From Ambrosia x helenae (Eukaryota > Streptophyta > Magnoliopsida > Asterales > Asteraceae), in contig CM061226.1 in NCBI GenBank assembly GCA_030844895.1, positions 97,687,292 to 97,751,291 of the forward strand: a stretch of 64,000 bases of DNA. Reading direction: 5' to 3'. The notes beneath the pieces were generated by a model, which worked only from the letters and a program-made list of their open reading frames with translations, did no database searches and had not been told where the DNA came from. The position numbers were made by a program, and so were the translations under genes. Of the stretch, positions 34,583 through 45,415 are shown piece after piece (the stretch's first letter is position 1; each line of letters begins with the position of its first letter).

Positions 34583-35878
34583 ACCTTCCTTTTATTCTGC
34601 GAGACAGATAGAAAAGGCTGCTCCGCTTAGACTCCTAGCTTTTAAATCTCATCTTAAGTCTTGACATGCAAAGTATAGTATTCAGGAATCATAATTCTAT
34701 ATTTAATGCATCAACTATAACGAAATTTAACAAATAAAGTGAGAAAATCTAGTTTTTAATCAAACCATGTTTACCAATTAAGCATTGATCATTTTTGACA
34801 TGTTACCCAATTTGCAACCTGTTAAGGGATCTTAGAGAGAACCTAAAACCTCATTCTTGATCCTAAATTTAATTAGGGAAGAAAGAAGATGATGATGATT
34901 CTCAAGAACATGCTAGATGCTGCAAGACGAGCTAAGCCAAATAAGGTCAACAAAGATTTCTTTGATTATGTTCTTGAAGAACTCGAGCAAAATGACACAA
35001 TCCTTACAGAAGCAACTGCTTTGGACTTGATGTTTACGCTATTGTTTGTCAACTTTGAAACAACTTCCCAAGCGATAACAGCTACAGTCAAGTTTCTGAC
35101 AGATAACCCTCGTGCATTGAAGGAATTAACGGTATGTAAAGAGTGTAAAATCCCTATAGTGATTTCACTCATCTAACATGCTTGTTATTTAATGTAGGAA
35201 GAACATGAAAAAATCCTAAGAAAGCGCGCAAACCCGAAGGCTGGACTTACTTGGGAAGAATATAAGTCGATGAGATTTACATTTCAGGTCAGAGTAGAAA
35301 ATGCATAGGAAGATTTACCCGAAGACTATCCCTATTAGGATTAATGATAGACATAGAAATTGCATGATGTACTGGTTAGATAACGGGTCAAAACTTAGGC
35401 TAGATCATGTTTGATCCACAAATGCTCTTTTGCAATGTTTTGATGACCAACCAGGGGAATTTATGCCTGTCTGGTTTGGTACTTTGAATTGTTCATTTTT
35501 GGGTCGGGCGAACAGGTAACCAAGTTAGCATTATTTTTTATTTTCTTAAGGTTGTTTTATAGTATTTGGTCCGATGTAGGATGGAAGAAGTTGAGAAAAA
35601 TTAAAAGTAAACGAATCAAAGTTGCCAGAATGCACATGTACCCTAATATGAACTAACTACATAACTTACAGGTTATCAATGAAGCGCTAAGGCTGGCGAG
35701 CATAGTTCCTGTACTATTCAGAAAAGCGAAAAAAGAAATCAAGTTCAAAGCGATATATTAACTTGTTTTTCCTTTCCCATCTCAGGTGAAACTAATCAAA
35801 GGAGGAGATATTGTACGAACTCCGGGTTTACAATTTCCTAATGGATTTCATGTTCGGATCTTTAAGAAAGAGAACTAA

Positions 35879-36189
35879 TTAAGATCCAACATCTAAATCA
35901 TCTATGTTTAATTATCAGCTTTCATTAAATAAAGAGATAAGGATAGTTTCACCAGTGTTCGCTATTCATGTATCTCTGTGCGGACTTTGCCTTTATATAA
36001 TAAGTTGCTCAAAAGTTATCACTAAGGTCTACGTACAACCTAAATGTTGTCTTGTATGGGTGTGTAGTTGTGTTTTAATTCTTTGGTGGCTGTTATGTTT
36101 TCGATGAGCTAACATAACGTTGGGTCCGTATATAATAAAAGTTTTATTGGCCGTTAAAAGAATAATGACTAAATGATATTATAACTAAA
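35879..36189. other. 3' flank of the CYP87 pseudogene
   Basis: A/T-rich sequence with AATAAA-like signals (for example near 35928 and 36135) that could have served as the gene's polyadenylation region. There is no other gene. The 67-codon frame at 35904-36107 shows no family resemblance. Confidence 0.35.
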
Positions 36190-36590
36190 GGGGAAAGATC
36201 CGGTACAAAGTGTTTTTTCGGTAAGAACTGTGAGAATCAAAGGAGAATATTTTTTTTTATTTTTTTTTTCAAAATTTATTTTTTCCCATATTGTTAAACA
36301 TGTATTATAGTATTAAAAACTAAAAAAAAAATTGGTGTAGAGTAATTACGTGTAGAGTAATTACATAATTACGTGTAGAGTAATTACATAATTACTCTAG
36401 TGTAAACTAATGTATTTACTTTAATGACGTAATTACACTAAAAAAAAATTTTTTTTTTTTTTGTATTATTCATCTAGAAAAAATGTTTAAGCATATGGGA
36501 AAAAAAATTCTAAAAAAAATAATAATTTTTTTTACCCCCTTTGATTCTCATAGTTCTTACCGAAAAACAGTTTGTATTTGATCTTTACTC
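36190..36590. mobile_element. MULE-derived MITE
   Basis: TIRs of about 55 bp share AAAGATC and TTTTTCGGTAAGAACT(G/A)TG then AGAATCAAA in opposite orientation. Direct repeat ATAACTAAA (9 bp; 10 with the preceding T) at 36181-36189 and 36592-36600. The interior is A/T homopolymer-rich with repeated GTAGAGTAATTAC. Confidence 0.75.
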
Positions 36591-36600
36591 TATAACTAAA

Positions 36601-37394
36601 TATGTAAGGATGATGTGTAGTGTGTATGTTGTCTTTGTTGTTCCTTTGCCATGTACTACCCTCAATTCAAATGGTTTTTGTGTTCGTCCCTAAAATATTA
36701 ATCGTCAAAAAGTTATAAAAAGCCATTTCTACACTTAAGAGGTAAAATTGACTTTTTAGGTTTGAAACCAACGACCCCATGATTGTTAAACTATAATAAC
36801 TGTTTCATACATGAATAAAAGTTACACCATAAAAAACGAACATTTTATTCTCTTTATTGTTTGTATGGTATTAATATAGTTTTTTTTTTTTAATTCAAAA
36901 ACTTAACATTTTATTACATGATTACAAGTGTCTGTATACACACACTATACAGATGCCTACGCGATACGATGGGGAACGCATGTTGTGCATTCTAGAAATC
37001 AAAACCGATTACCAATCTATTCTAGATCCGGTAATCCTGGTGTCGGGTTATTTGGGTCGGTTGAATTAGCTAGGGTAAGCGGTAATCAATTTTCGGGGTG
37101 GGTTAACAGGTTTTCGGCTGTTGAGTTGTGGGGGTAAGGGTTTTAATTTGATCCTTATTCCAAATCTAAATTTGTAAGTCAAAATATGTTTTGGCATGTT
37201 AACTTCAATTCAGCATTGCTTACCAGGTTGGTCCATCAACAAATTATGCACATAAAGTAATTCGAAACTTTGCTGGGTTTGAAGTCTTGATTGTTGATCG
37301 TGGACTTAATTGTAGAAGAAAGAATAATGATTGGGGTCTTAATTCTTGAACAATCGTGATTAACTTTTAAACAGACATGATAGATATGCCGACT
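36601..37394. other. intergenic DNA, no supported feature
   Basis: No gene or transposon ends that I can support. The 69-codon frame at 36928-37137 is unrecognised. Confidence 0.3.
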
Positions 37395-37630
37395 TGAGGG
37401 TGTTTTGGTAAACTTTTTGAGACCTCCTTATAACTTTTTACAAAAAGAAAGTCATAACGAGTTTTGAAAAGTTATTCTCTACTTACTTTTTAAAAACTCA
37501 TTTTTCATGTATAAAACCTCATAAGTAGAAGTTATAAGTCACATTTCCTAAACATTTGTTTAACTTATCAACTTTTTGAAAAAGTAATAAGTTATACAAG
37601 GAGGTGGAAATAAGAAGAGCCAAACATAAG
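37395..37630. mobile_element. small MITE-like inverted repeat
   Basis: The ends GGGTGTTTTGGTAAACTTTT and, inverted, GTTTGGCTCTTCTTATTTCC are preceded by matching inner arms (CCTCCTTATAACTT and AAGTTATACAAGGAGG). This resembles hAT-type MITEs starting GGGTGTTTGG. The target duplication is not clear. Confidence 0.45.
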
Positions 37631-38159
37631 TTTGATAGAATATGCCTACTAGAGAGTTTTTAACTTGTTGTGTATTGGGCCGGCTTGTTTCAAACATTCC
37701 TAGAAAAAATTGGGGATTTGGTTACTAAAGGCTTCACTCGTATTCCAAATTGTTGAACCTTTTATGGAACCAAATATAATATATCGCGTTTGGTCATTCG
37801 TTTTGATTGGGTTAGGCTAATTTTGGCTAACAATTAATCGGTTCGGACAACATCGGGTTGAGTTTGGGTTCATGTTACATCAAGATGACACCCACCGGGA
37901 AAAAAAAAAGAAAAAGAGACGTGTGTTTTAGGATAAAGTTTCCTCAATAAACGTATTTGAACCCTACTCGATTTTTCTAAATACCTGATTTTTCAATACT
38001 CGATCATACCCAAAGCGGTTCCATACCTGGAACAGAGTATTAAAAAGACCCGATTTGTGTACCTCTAGCTTGTTATGTTACATCAAAAATCACTTGAAGT
38101 TGTTTAGTGTTTTTTTTTTTTTTTTTTTTTAAATAGTCCCGGTCATGAAGGCTAAAAAA

Positions 38160-38745
38160 CAAACATTCTTTAAAGAGCTGTGTTTGCCACCACTATGATA
38201 CATGTCAATATGAGTTTGCTTGGCGAGCGGAGATGGACCGCATTCCTACTTTATTAGCACTTGTTCAAAGAAACATTAACACTGGTTAGGATTTTTGTGT
38301 TCTCTGCGATTCGGATGTGGAGAACGTTCATCATCTTTTCACGGCTTGTTGGGTGGCTTCGGGTGTTTAAAAGCATGTAGGGAATTGGTGTAGAGTTGAT
38401 CCGATTTTTGCTTTCTCCTTTTGGGATCTTCTTCTTGTTCATAAGACGGTCGATGGTGGTAACAAAAGGAAGAAGCTGATTCACAGCATCATCGCCACTT
38501 GTGTTGCTTGTGAAGAGCTAGGAACGACAAGATTTTTAGAAGGATCACAAGGTTCAAGACATTGTAGCAGAGGTGAAGTCGGTTACATACTTTTGGTATA
38601 AATATAGATGTAAATTTCCAACCATCCTTTGAAAGTGGTGCAAATTCTTCTTGTATTGTATATGTTCAAATTGGTTGTTTTGATGGTCCTCGCAATGAGG
38701 ACGCGAGCGTTGAATGAAAGTTAAAAAAATCTAAAAGCAAGAAAA
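38160..38745 (+). pseudogene. LINE 3' end with zf-RVT remnant
   Basis: The plus-strand frames near 38232-38510 read DRIPTLLALVQRN, DFCVLCDSDVENVHHLFTAC and WDLLLVHKTVDGG, with in-frame stops. This is the zinc-binding end of an L1-type LINE polymerase followed by a typical 3' tail that ends A-rich near 38745. It differs from the fragment at 30467-31255 in sequence and strand. It is preceded by a T-run at about 38108-38131. Confidence 0.65.
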
Positions 38746-39170
38746 AAGCAATTGATTCACGCTATGATTTTGGAGTAGCTCATCTTGCTTATGTTCAATC
38801 ACTTCATGAAATTGGTATTGCCTTACATAGATTTGTAGAGGCTGAAGTGTTGTTAGATTCATCTGTACCCATATACCCTGTCGGTGCTGATACCGATCTC
38901 CAAAAAGGAATCATGTTATTGATTTTGATTTTGGTTTGGTGGTTGAGGGTGGAGGTGATAGTTTGTGAAGGTGGGTGGTGGGTGGGAATGGTGGATGCTC
39001 AAGGGAGGTGGGTTGGATGACGACTAAAGCGCGGTTGTAATTAGATGGGTAAAAATAGTCCATTCAGACTATCCAGAATAAGGAGGCTAACACCTAAAAA
39101 CAAGTCTAATCTTTCAAATCATAAAAACACTCTTTCTTTAAAAACACATAAAACCCAAAATAATATATTT
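38746..39170. other. intergenic DNA, weak coding-like remnant
   Basis: A stretch near 38750-38900 has a coding look in one frame (AYVQSLHEIGIALHRFVEAEV-like) but is broken and not recognised. The rest is G-rich repeat and A/T-rich DNA. Confidence 0.25.
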
Positions 39171-39288
39171 AGAGAGAGAGAGGGAGGGAGAGAGAGAGAG
39201 AGGGAGGGAGAAGAGAGAGGGGGAGGGAGAAGGGGGGAGGGAGGGAGAGGGAGAAAGAGAGAGAAGGAGAGGGGGGGGGGGTGAGAGA
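39170..39288. repeat. GA-rich purine tract
   Basis: Almost pure purine, (GA)n and (GGGA)n, on the plus strand. It keeps several frames open by composition only. Confidence 0.85.
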
Positions 39289-39849
39289 ACCTTATTTGAA
39301 ATCATTACCCAAACCTTCACCCGACCCCACCACCTGACACATGAACCCACCCACATTCGTTTTTACAAGTCCTTGCTCACCAACACAACGTAAAAATTTG
39401 ATCCAAAACCAACCCCACAATAAGACCATCATCAAAAACATCCAACTCATTACTAAAAACATCACCAAAAATCATTATTGATGTTGCTCTCATACCCAGT
39501 TAACTAAATAATTTAACTGGTGTTAGGGGCAGGGACCACACGAGTGCAGATTTTTGTACCTCAAGTATCAAACTCTATAATTAGGTGGTGGGGTGTGGTC
39601 TTGTGGAACAAAACGGGGAACTGAGGTGGAGACCTCCCCCGACGAGAACCCCCCGTCCTCTTTTCGGTGCAAACGAGGAAAATTCCCCTTCCTCCCGTCC
39701 TCCTTTTTCCTATTTTCAAATGTTGGGAAAATGACCGTTGGAATAATATTTTTTTTTTCAAAATTATCAAACTATATAAACCCATATTTTAAACCAAAAA
39801 TCACCACCACTCTTCCATCTTCTAAATTTTACACAATCATATATTAGTC
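39289..39849. other. transposon-derived flank of the Harbinger relic
   Basis: Contains GGGACCACACGAGTGCAG at about 39532-39550, also found near the right end of MULE 2 (6362-6379). A related MULE end was probably here before the Harbinger-type sequence arrived. No gene. Confidence 0.35.
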
Positions 39850-40936
39850 ATGAGTTCATCATTACTTAAGAAACGCGATAAACTTTTACGTGGCGCGATA
39901 GACGACAAAAAATTTCTTTGAGATAGAAAACAATAGCGAGAACGAAGGAACTTTGGTATCAAGAAGAAGGGTGATGCGCTAAATAGAGATCGTGAGGGTA
40001 TATTAGATTTTCTTATTGTGTTATTTTATAATTCAAAATATGCTTACTTTTATTATAACTTGTTTTTCAAAAAAATTTAAAATTTCATTTTCAAAATTTT
40101 TTTAAGATGCACATGATCATTTGGTGGGTGACTATTTTGCTAAAAACTGTGTATACACTAACGAACAATTTAGCATCGCTTTCGAATGAGTCGCCAATTG
40201 TTCTACTGAATTGCAAATGACTTGACTAATTTTGATGAGTTTTTTACACTAAGATGGATGCTAGAGAGAAAAAGGGTTTTACCATGCTCCAAAAATGCAC
40301 TGGTGCACTTCAACAAATGGCATATGGCACTTGTAGTGATTAATGGGATGAATATTTAAGGATGTCTGTTAGAATGAGTCGAGAATGTTTGTATCAATTT
40401 AGTGAAGATATCGTGAAGTCATATAACAATGTTTATTTGCGTACACCAACGAAGAGGGATATCGAAAAGCTATATTTATTCCATCAAGAGATACAAACTT
40501 TCCTAGCATGCTAGGAAGTATCGATTGTACACATTGGCCATGGCGTAAATTTCCCTATAAAATCCCACCGATGAAAAGGGAAAAAGCTCGCGAAGTGCCA
40601 AGAATCGACAAGAAAAGACGTCGAACGATTATTTGATGTGTTAAAGGGTCAATGGTATGTAATACAACACCCTGCACGTGCATGGACACCACAAAGATTG
40701 TGATTATTATGTACGCTTGTACAATACTACATAGCATGATAATCGAAGACAAAGACAACATGATATGCGAATACGATCTGAATGACGTTGAAGAGAATGT
40801 TGAGCCGGTTGACGAGACACAACAAGAATCAAACACGTGGGCGTTACGCGATACTATTGTGCATGGTCATCTTTGTGCGGATTTAATCGACTACATTTGG
40901 AACAATTTTCGTGTCGATCCCATTGATGACAAGTAG
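39850..40936 (+). pseudogene. PIF/Harbinger transposase, decayed
   Basis: Starts near MSSSLLKKRDKL (39850) and shows RMSRECLYQFSEDIVKSY (about 40370-40420), LGSIDCTHWPWRKFP (about 40507-40550, part of the DDE core), then RLFDVLKGQW (about 40630) and the closing stretch IMYACTILHSMIIEDKDN to IWNNFRVDP with a stop at 40934. The middle with the remaining catalytic acids is gone. Several frameshifts and stops are present. Plant PIF/Harbinger transposases are nuclear DDE enzymes that need a Myb-like partner; such a partner ORF occurs at 8441-8791. Confidence 0.75.
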
Positions 40937-41351
40937 TGGTTTTCATAATTTTTATTTGTTTTGTAATTATGCTTTTTAGTTTATATTTTTTTTTAAATTG
41001 TAACTTTTTTATAATTTTATGTATTATGTTTACTTTTTTTTTTCTTACCTATTTTTAATTACAAAATAAAGAGAATAAAAAATTAAGATTATAAATTAAA
41101 TAGATTAAATAAAAAAATGGAAGGGGAAAATGAGAAGAAGGGAGAACCACAACCTTGTTCTGGGGATGGGAGGGGAAAGTGACGTGATACCAACCACAAT
41201 CTTATTGAAGCCTTAATACCAAGAGTGCAACATCCTTCAACCATAGGGATCAACTATACAATTCTATTTATTTTATACATCTATCTCAGAGGTAGATAAT
41301 TCAATAGGTTGCATTTGACTTAAAAAAAAAAAAAAAAAAGATATTTATTAG
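40937..41351. other. A/T-rich flank of the Harbinger relic
   Basis: No gene. GTGACGTGATACCAACCAC at about 41179-41197 may be part of a Harbinger-type terminal repeat, but I could not match it convincingly to the left side. Confidence 0.3.
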
Positions 41352-41491
41352 CAGTGGCGGATTCAAAGGGGTTTCCCAAAAATCCCCTCGATTCAGAAAA
41401 AAAATGAAAATTTTAATGAAAAAAGTTAAAAAAAAATTAGTAAAAATCTACAAAAGGAACCTCATAAAAACCATTTTTGGATTCACCACTG
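41352..41491. mobile_element. hAT-type MITE, 140 bp
   Basis: Ends CAGTGGCGGATTC and, inverted, CAGTGGTGAATCC. 8-bp duplications TTTATTAG (41344-41351) and TTTATCAG (41492-41499), one mismatch. Confidence 0.75.
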
Positions 41492-41499
41492 TTTATCAG

Positions 41500-42165
41500 C
41501 CTATATATTTTTTTATAAATTACCTCTCTACTCCCAGATATAAATTACTTACTATATCCATAAGGCTCAATTTATTCCCACCCCTTAGTTTCTATTTTCA
41601 CCCCCTTCAAAGCGTGGCCATAGCGAGGTGCTTAGGTCACATCAAAGTACGAGGTCAGTACAAGGTTGCATGAAAGTCTGAAAAAAGTAAACCATAAGCG
41701 CCTTATTATGGCCATAGCGAGGCGCTTTGTGACAGGGAGAATGAACCTAGACATCTGGGTGGGTGGGGTGTTGGGAAGGTTTTGGTTTGGGTTTTTTTTT
41801 GTGTTTTGATTTTCTTTTATATTTTTTTATTTAATTATTGAAAAAATTAAAAATTAAAAAACAAAGTAATAAACGTAATCAAACTATCATTAATAACTCT
41901 AGAAGTGTTTTTTTATGTTTTTTATTTAATTATTGTAATATTATTTAAAAAAAAAGTAGTAACCCTAATTAAACTATTATTAACCAAAATGAAAATTTTA
42001 CATTTCTAAATTCTACCCAAAAGTAGGGTTCGAGGGAAGGGGATGGAAGAATAGTCGTCGAGGGTATGGTTATAGAGAGGCGCTTTGCAGTACGATTGGA
42101 CATAAAACCAGACGATGTCTTGAAAAAGTTAACCTAAACGTCTCACCATAACCATTGAAGAGGTA
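41500..42165. other. intergenic DNA with repeated phrases, no gene
   Basis: Repeats the phrase GGCCATAGCGAGG(T/C)GCTT near 41615 and 41710 and has a related phrase near 42070. A/T-rich otherwise. No gene seen. Confidence 0.3.
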
Positions 42166-42607
42166 TAAGCAATTATACCGCGGCTTATGCGCCTGTGGTT
42201 CGGTCACACCTAAGTCCAGCAAGTTACAAGTAACTTGAGGACTTGGGAAGACATGAAGAGGTATAAGCAATTATACCGCGGCTCGCCCCCTAAACACGGA
42301 CTAAGGACACTAGGACGTGGCATGGTATTTCCACCGAAGAAAAGTACAACCCACTCCCGGAAGTCAAAAGGTTCCGAACGATAGTACAAAGGGGATCCGA
42401 AGCAAAGTACAACTTTGCTGACCACTATAAATACCCCCTCCAAAGTACAATCACCACACGAATGCATACACTCCGAATCTCACTTTCTCTCTCTACTTTC
42501 TCTCACTAAACAAATACTTATCCTCACGCCGGAGGATGGTTACAGAGAGGCCCTCCCTCCTCCTCTGTAACGAGCCTAACGGTCTTTTACCTTGTGCAGG
42601 TTTAAGC
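42166..42607 (+). mobile_element. old LTR 3' part, possible
   Basis: A TATA motif (CTATAAATACCCC, about 42425) is followed by a CT-rich leader and ends near CTTGTGCAGGTTTA. This resembles the U3-R-U5 part of a gypsy LTR. The phrase GAGGTATAAGCAATTATACC occurs twice (about 42159 and 42257). The outer LTR element at 42608 begins immediately after. Confidence 0.35.
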
Positions 42608-42637
42608 TGTGACATCCGTCACTTTTCCTTTTATTTT

Positions 42638-42692
<55 letters not shown>

Positions 42693-42847
42693 CAGATTTT
42701 TTTTTATTATTTTGTAGACTAAACTAAACCACACATAACCCAAACCAAGTCAAACCCACCTTTTCTTTTTTTCGGAGCCCACAACACAGGCCCAAACAAA
42801 CAGCCCACCTTGGATCCGGCCCAACTACCCTTCCCTTCACCTTTTAC

Positions 42848-42955
42848 AAAAAAAAAAAAAGAGAGAGAGTTTGCTCCTGCCGGGACTCAAACCCGGGCAG
42901 GGAGCCGGCCCACACAACACACAAACACCAACCAGTTGAGCTATAGCTCATCCTT
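42848..42955 (-). other. tRNA-like module v in outer LTR (antisense)
   Basis: On the minus strand: a perfect A-box TAGCTCAACTGG (42932-42943), B-box-like GGTTTGAGTCC (42883-42893) within a GC-rich stem, and a T-run (42848-42860 on the complement). The best tRNA-like of the set. It lies about 285 bp upstream of the LTR TATA and points away from it. Confidence 0.6.
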
Positions 42956-43559
42956 GTTCTAATTCCAACCCAAATAATATAAAAGCCCATCTAAGCCTTA
43001 CCCTTCTTCTTCCCCTTTCCTTTTGCTGCTGTGCGACAGCTTTGACCATCAATTTGGCCACGAATTTTGCACCATTATCACAAATTATTGCCTTATATTG
43101 AACGACTAATCAATGCACGTCAACCGTATGCACCATTAACGCGTTTAATCAGCTCAAACCTTCCCAATTGTTCAAATACCACGCGTGAATAATTAAACCC
43201 GGTCAATCCTTTCCTAAACAATGAATCAGACACGAACACTATAAATTGAACCTCGGTTGACAACCTCTAGGTGCCGAAACACAAACCCCCACTCCTAATT
43301 CCTCTTAAACCTTTGTAATTATGAAGCTTTTCTCGTAGTTTGACTTTGTGCGTTGACTCGTGATTTGAAGCATTTCGTGTTTGGTATGTTCTAATTCCTT
43401 ATTACCGTATGTTAATCGGCCCTCTATCATTATTAACCCTATGAATTCTATGGCTATTGATTGATAATTAAAGGTCTAGGGTTCTTGGGTTATAAATGGG
43501 GAAGATGACCAATTCACGCATGTGATAAATATTTTCAAACAGAAACATTTACAAATCTG

Positions 43560-43652
43560 AGGTACAGACGAGTTGGTTGGGGTGTTTGCCTAAAAACATT
43601 GAACCGGGTCTGACCCTGGTTCGACCCCCACCATAAACAACCTTTTTTTTTT
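43560..43652 (+). other. tRNA-like module iii in outer LTR (sense)
   Basis: A-box-like CAGACGAGTTGG (43565-43576), B-box GGTTCGACCCC (43618-43628), ten T at 43643-43652. It lies about 320 bp downstream of the TATA. The phrase after it (TTTTTTTTGTGTTAT) also follows module i of the solo LTR. Confidence 0.6.
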
Positions 43653-44327
43653 GTGTTATCCTTTACACTTATAATGTCTTTATTCTTTTAAAAATCGTTT
43701 TAAAATACTAAAACTTTTTTATAAATTCTACAAAATTTATTTTATGTTATTTCAATGATAAACTTTGCTGTCCTACTTTTAGTTTTTGAAAAATCATTTA
43801 TTTATTGTATATAATAAATATTACAAATTTATTCAATTATATTTATAGAATTCTATAAAAAAATCAAAACGACTTTGTAAAATTCCACAAAAATTATTCT
43901 AAGTTTATAAATCAATAAACATTTCTGAAATAATTTTTTATTTCAGAAAAATCGTTTATTTAATATTTTTAAGCAATTTTTGTTAGTTTTAGTCATAAAT
44001 AAATCATAATAAATTCATTTTACAATATTTTTGTACCAAACTTTTACATAAATTATTTCTATTCATTTGGAACAGAAATACAATTCGAAAGACCACTTTT
44101 AATTTAAAATTTACAAAAAGACTTTTGTTTATTTAATTATCAAATTTCTCTCATTTATTAAAACGTTTAACTTATTAATCAAACGATCACCTATCCCCAA
44201 TTCGAAACCCTAGAAAATACTTATAGACTAGATAGACTTAGACTTATTTGTTACATTATACATAGGGTGATACTTGGCAACGTTGGATTACACTATTCAA
44301 TTTCACAAGACTTACCACCTTGCTAAG

Positions 44328-44820
44328 GTGAGTATTACTTATCCCCTTTTTCGCTTTTACAACTTTTGGGGTGATTCATGCACAAGTATACAAAACTTTC
44401 ATATTCATTTACACATACATTTTTACTCATTTACAATTCATATACGTGTCTTGTTTATCTTTGTGCTTATGTTTGAACATGAACGTAGCTTACATACAAA
44501 ATCATACATCTAGACATAACTTATGTTATGGTGCTCTTTACATATAGACGTAACTTATGTTACGGTGCTCATTTAGACATAACTTATGTTATGGTGCTCT
44601 TTTAGACTTGACACGTGTTGAGGTGCTCATTATCAATTTCATTGTACAAAACTTTACATTTGATCTTTGTCTTGTTTGGTTACTTGCGTGTTTACATAAT
44701 GCCTTGGTGATGCTAGACACATGAATTGTATTACCTTTTCAAACTTATACTATATGTACAAAGCTAAGTAGTACTCACCAACATCATATGTTGACAAAAT
44801 TATTTTTGTGCATGTTTCAG
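44328..44820 (+). other. candidate leader intron in outer LTR, 493 nt
   Basis: TTGCTAAG|GTGAGT and CATGTTTCAG|GA. A CCCC block and then TTTTGGGGTGA follow the donor, as in the other LTRs. Confidence 0.6.
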
Positions 44821-45025
44821 GATAAGCTGCTTGACGTTTCACATAGGACTTTGGACTTAGATTAAATCAATCAATTATCTTTATTTTGTTGTCTTGTATT
44901 TAATTTCACATGTTGTAAAACAATATTCAATAATCATATATTTACATTTTAGTACCATGAGCTTTTGAACAATCGTCACTACGTGGCACCTCGATGATTC
45001 CGCCATCGGTTGGGGTGTTACAGAT

Positions 45026-45037
45026 TGGTATCAGAGC
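45026..45037 (+). other. primer binding site of the outer element
   Basis: TGGTATCAGAGC three bases after the LTR end, complementary to initiator-Met tRNA. Confidence 0.85.
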
Positions 45038-45415
45038 CATGGTTATAGGGAACTAGGTTATTAGATAAAATGGCCAAGACTATAACCGAACTTCAACTTT
45101 CATGCATAATATTTCCTGAATTACCCTACCCCTCATTTCCCTCTACTTTCCTTCTTCTATCTTTCCTTCTTCTCTCTCTCCATACTTCTCATCTTTCATC
45201 ATGGTGCATAGAGATGGTGTCCTACAGGGAGTGGAAAGCTTACATCATCATGAAACGGGAGCAGTACCTTTCATGAAGACACTCTTAGACATAATTCCTA
45301 CTCTTATTTTGCTCCTTCAAGGTTGTTGAGCTTTAATGAGTGTGATAGAACACGTGCAATCTGGAAGGGTGGATGCCTGTACACTGGGTTTTCTGGCATA
45401 GGCAAGCATAGCGCA

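Larger units (their letters stand above)
27878..35878 (+). pseudogene. CYP87: cytochrome P450 family CYP87, heme-binding exons deleted
   Basis: CYP87 enzymes are ER-bound monooxygenases; known members act on triterpenoids and sterols. Exons: 27878-28077, 32441-32762, 32837-32986, 34877-35131, 35198-35287, 35672-35758, and a last exon 35786-35878. All inner junctions are GT-AG and in phase up to the sixth exon (368 codons, then TAA at 35759). Visible: N-terminal membrane anchor (VWIAALFVVSITHWVY), proline hinge KLPPGSMGLPLLGE, QEGQSFESWYP, I-helix LFVNFETTS and the K-helix ExxR (NEALRLA). Then about 80-90 residues are missing, including the PERF-type region and the FxxGxRxCxG heme loop. The final exon keeps IKGGDIVRTPGLQFPNGFHV and a stop. 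Without the cysteine it cannot be a P450. The first intron is 4.4 kb because of insertions. Confidence 0.92.
42608..45022 (+). repeat. 5' LTR of the outer element
   Basis: TGTGACATCC ... GTTGGGGTGTTACA. In order: an (AAT)n tract (42643-42694), antisense tRNA-like module (42848-42955), TATA motif CACTATAAATTG (43240), sense tRNA-like module (43560-43652), A/T-rich middle, leader intron 44328-44820, LTR end. An ATAACTTATG(T)TATGGTGCTC phrase repeats three times at about 44514-44600. Confidence 0.88.

Noticed and set aside
27878..35878. Functional CYP87 gene
   Set aside because: The heme-ligand cysteine region is absent and a stop follows the sixth exon.
39045..39284. Glu/Arg-rich ORF
   Set aside because: Produced by the GA-rich tract; no start context or family.
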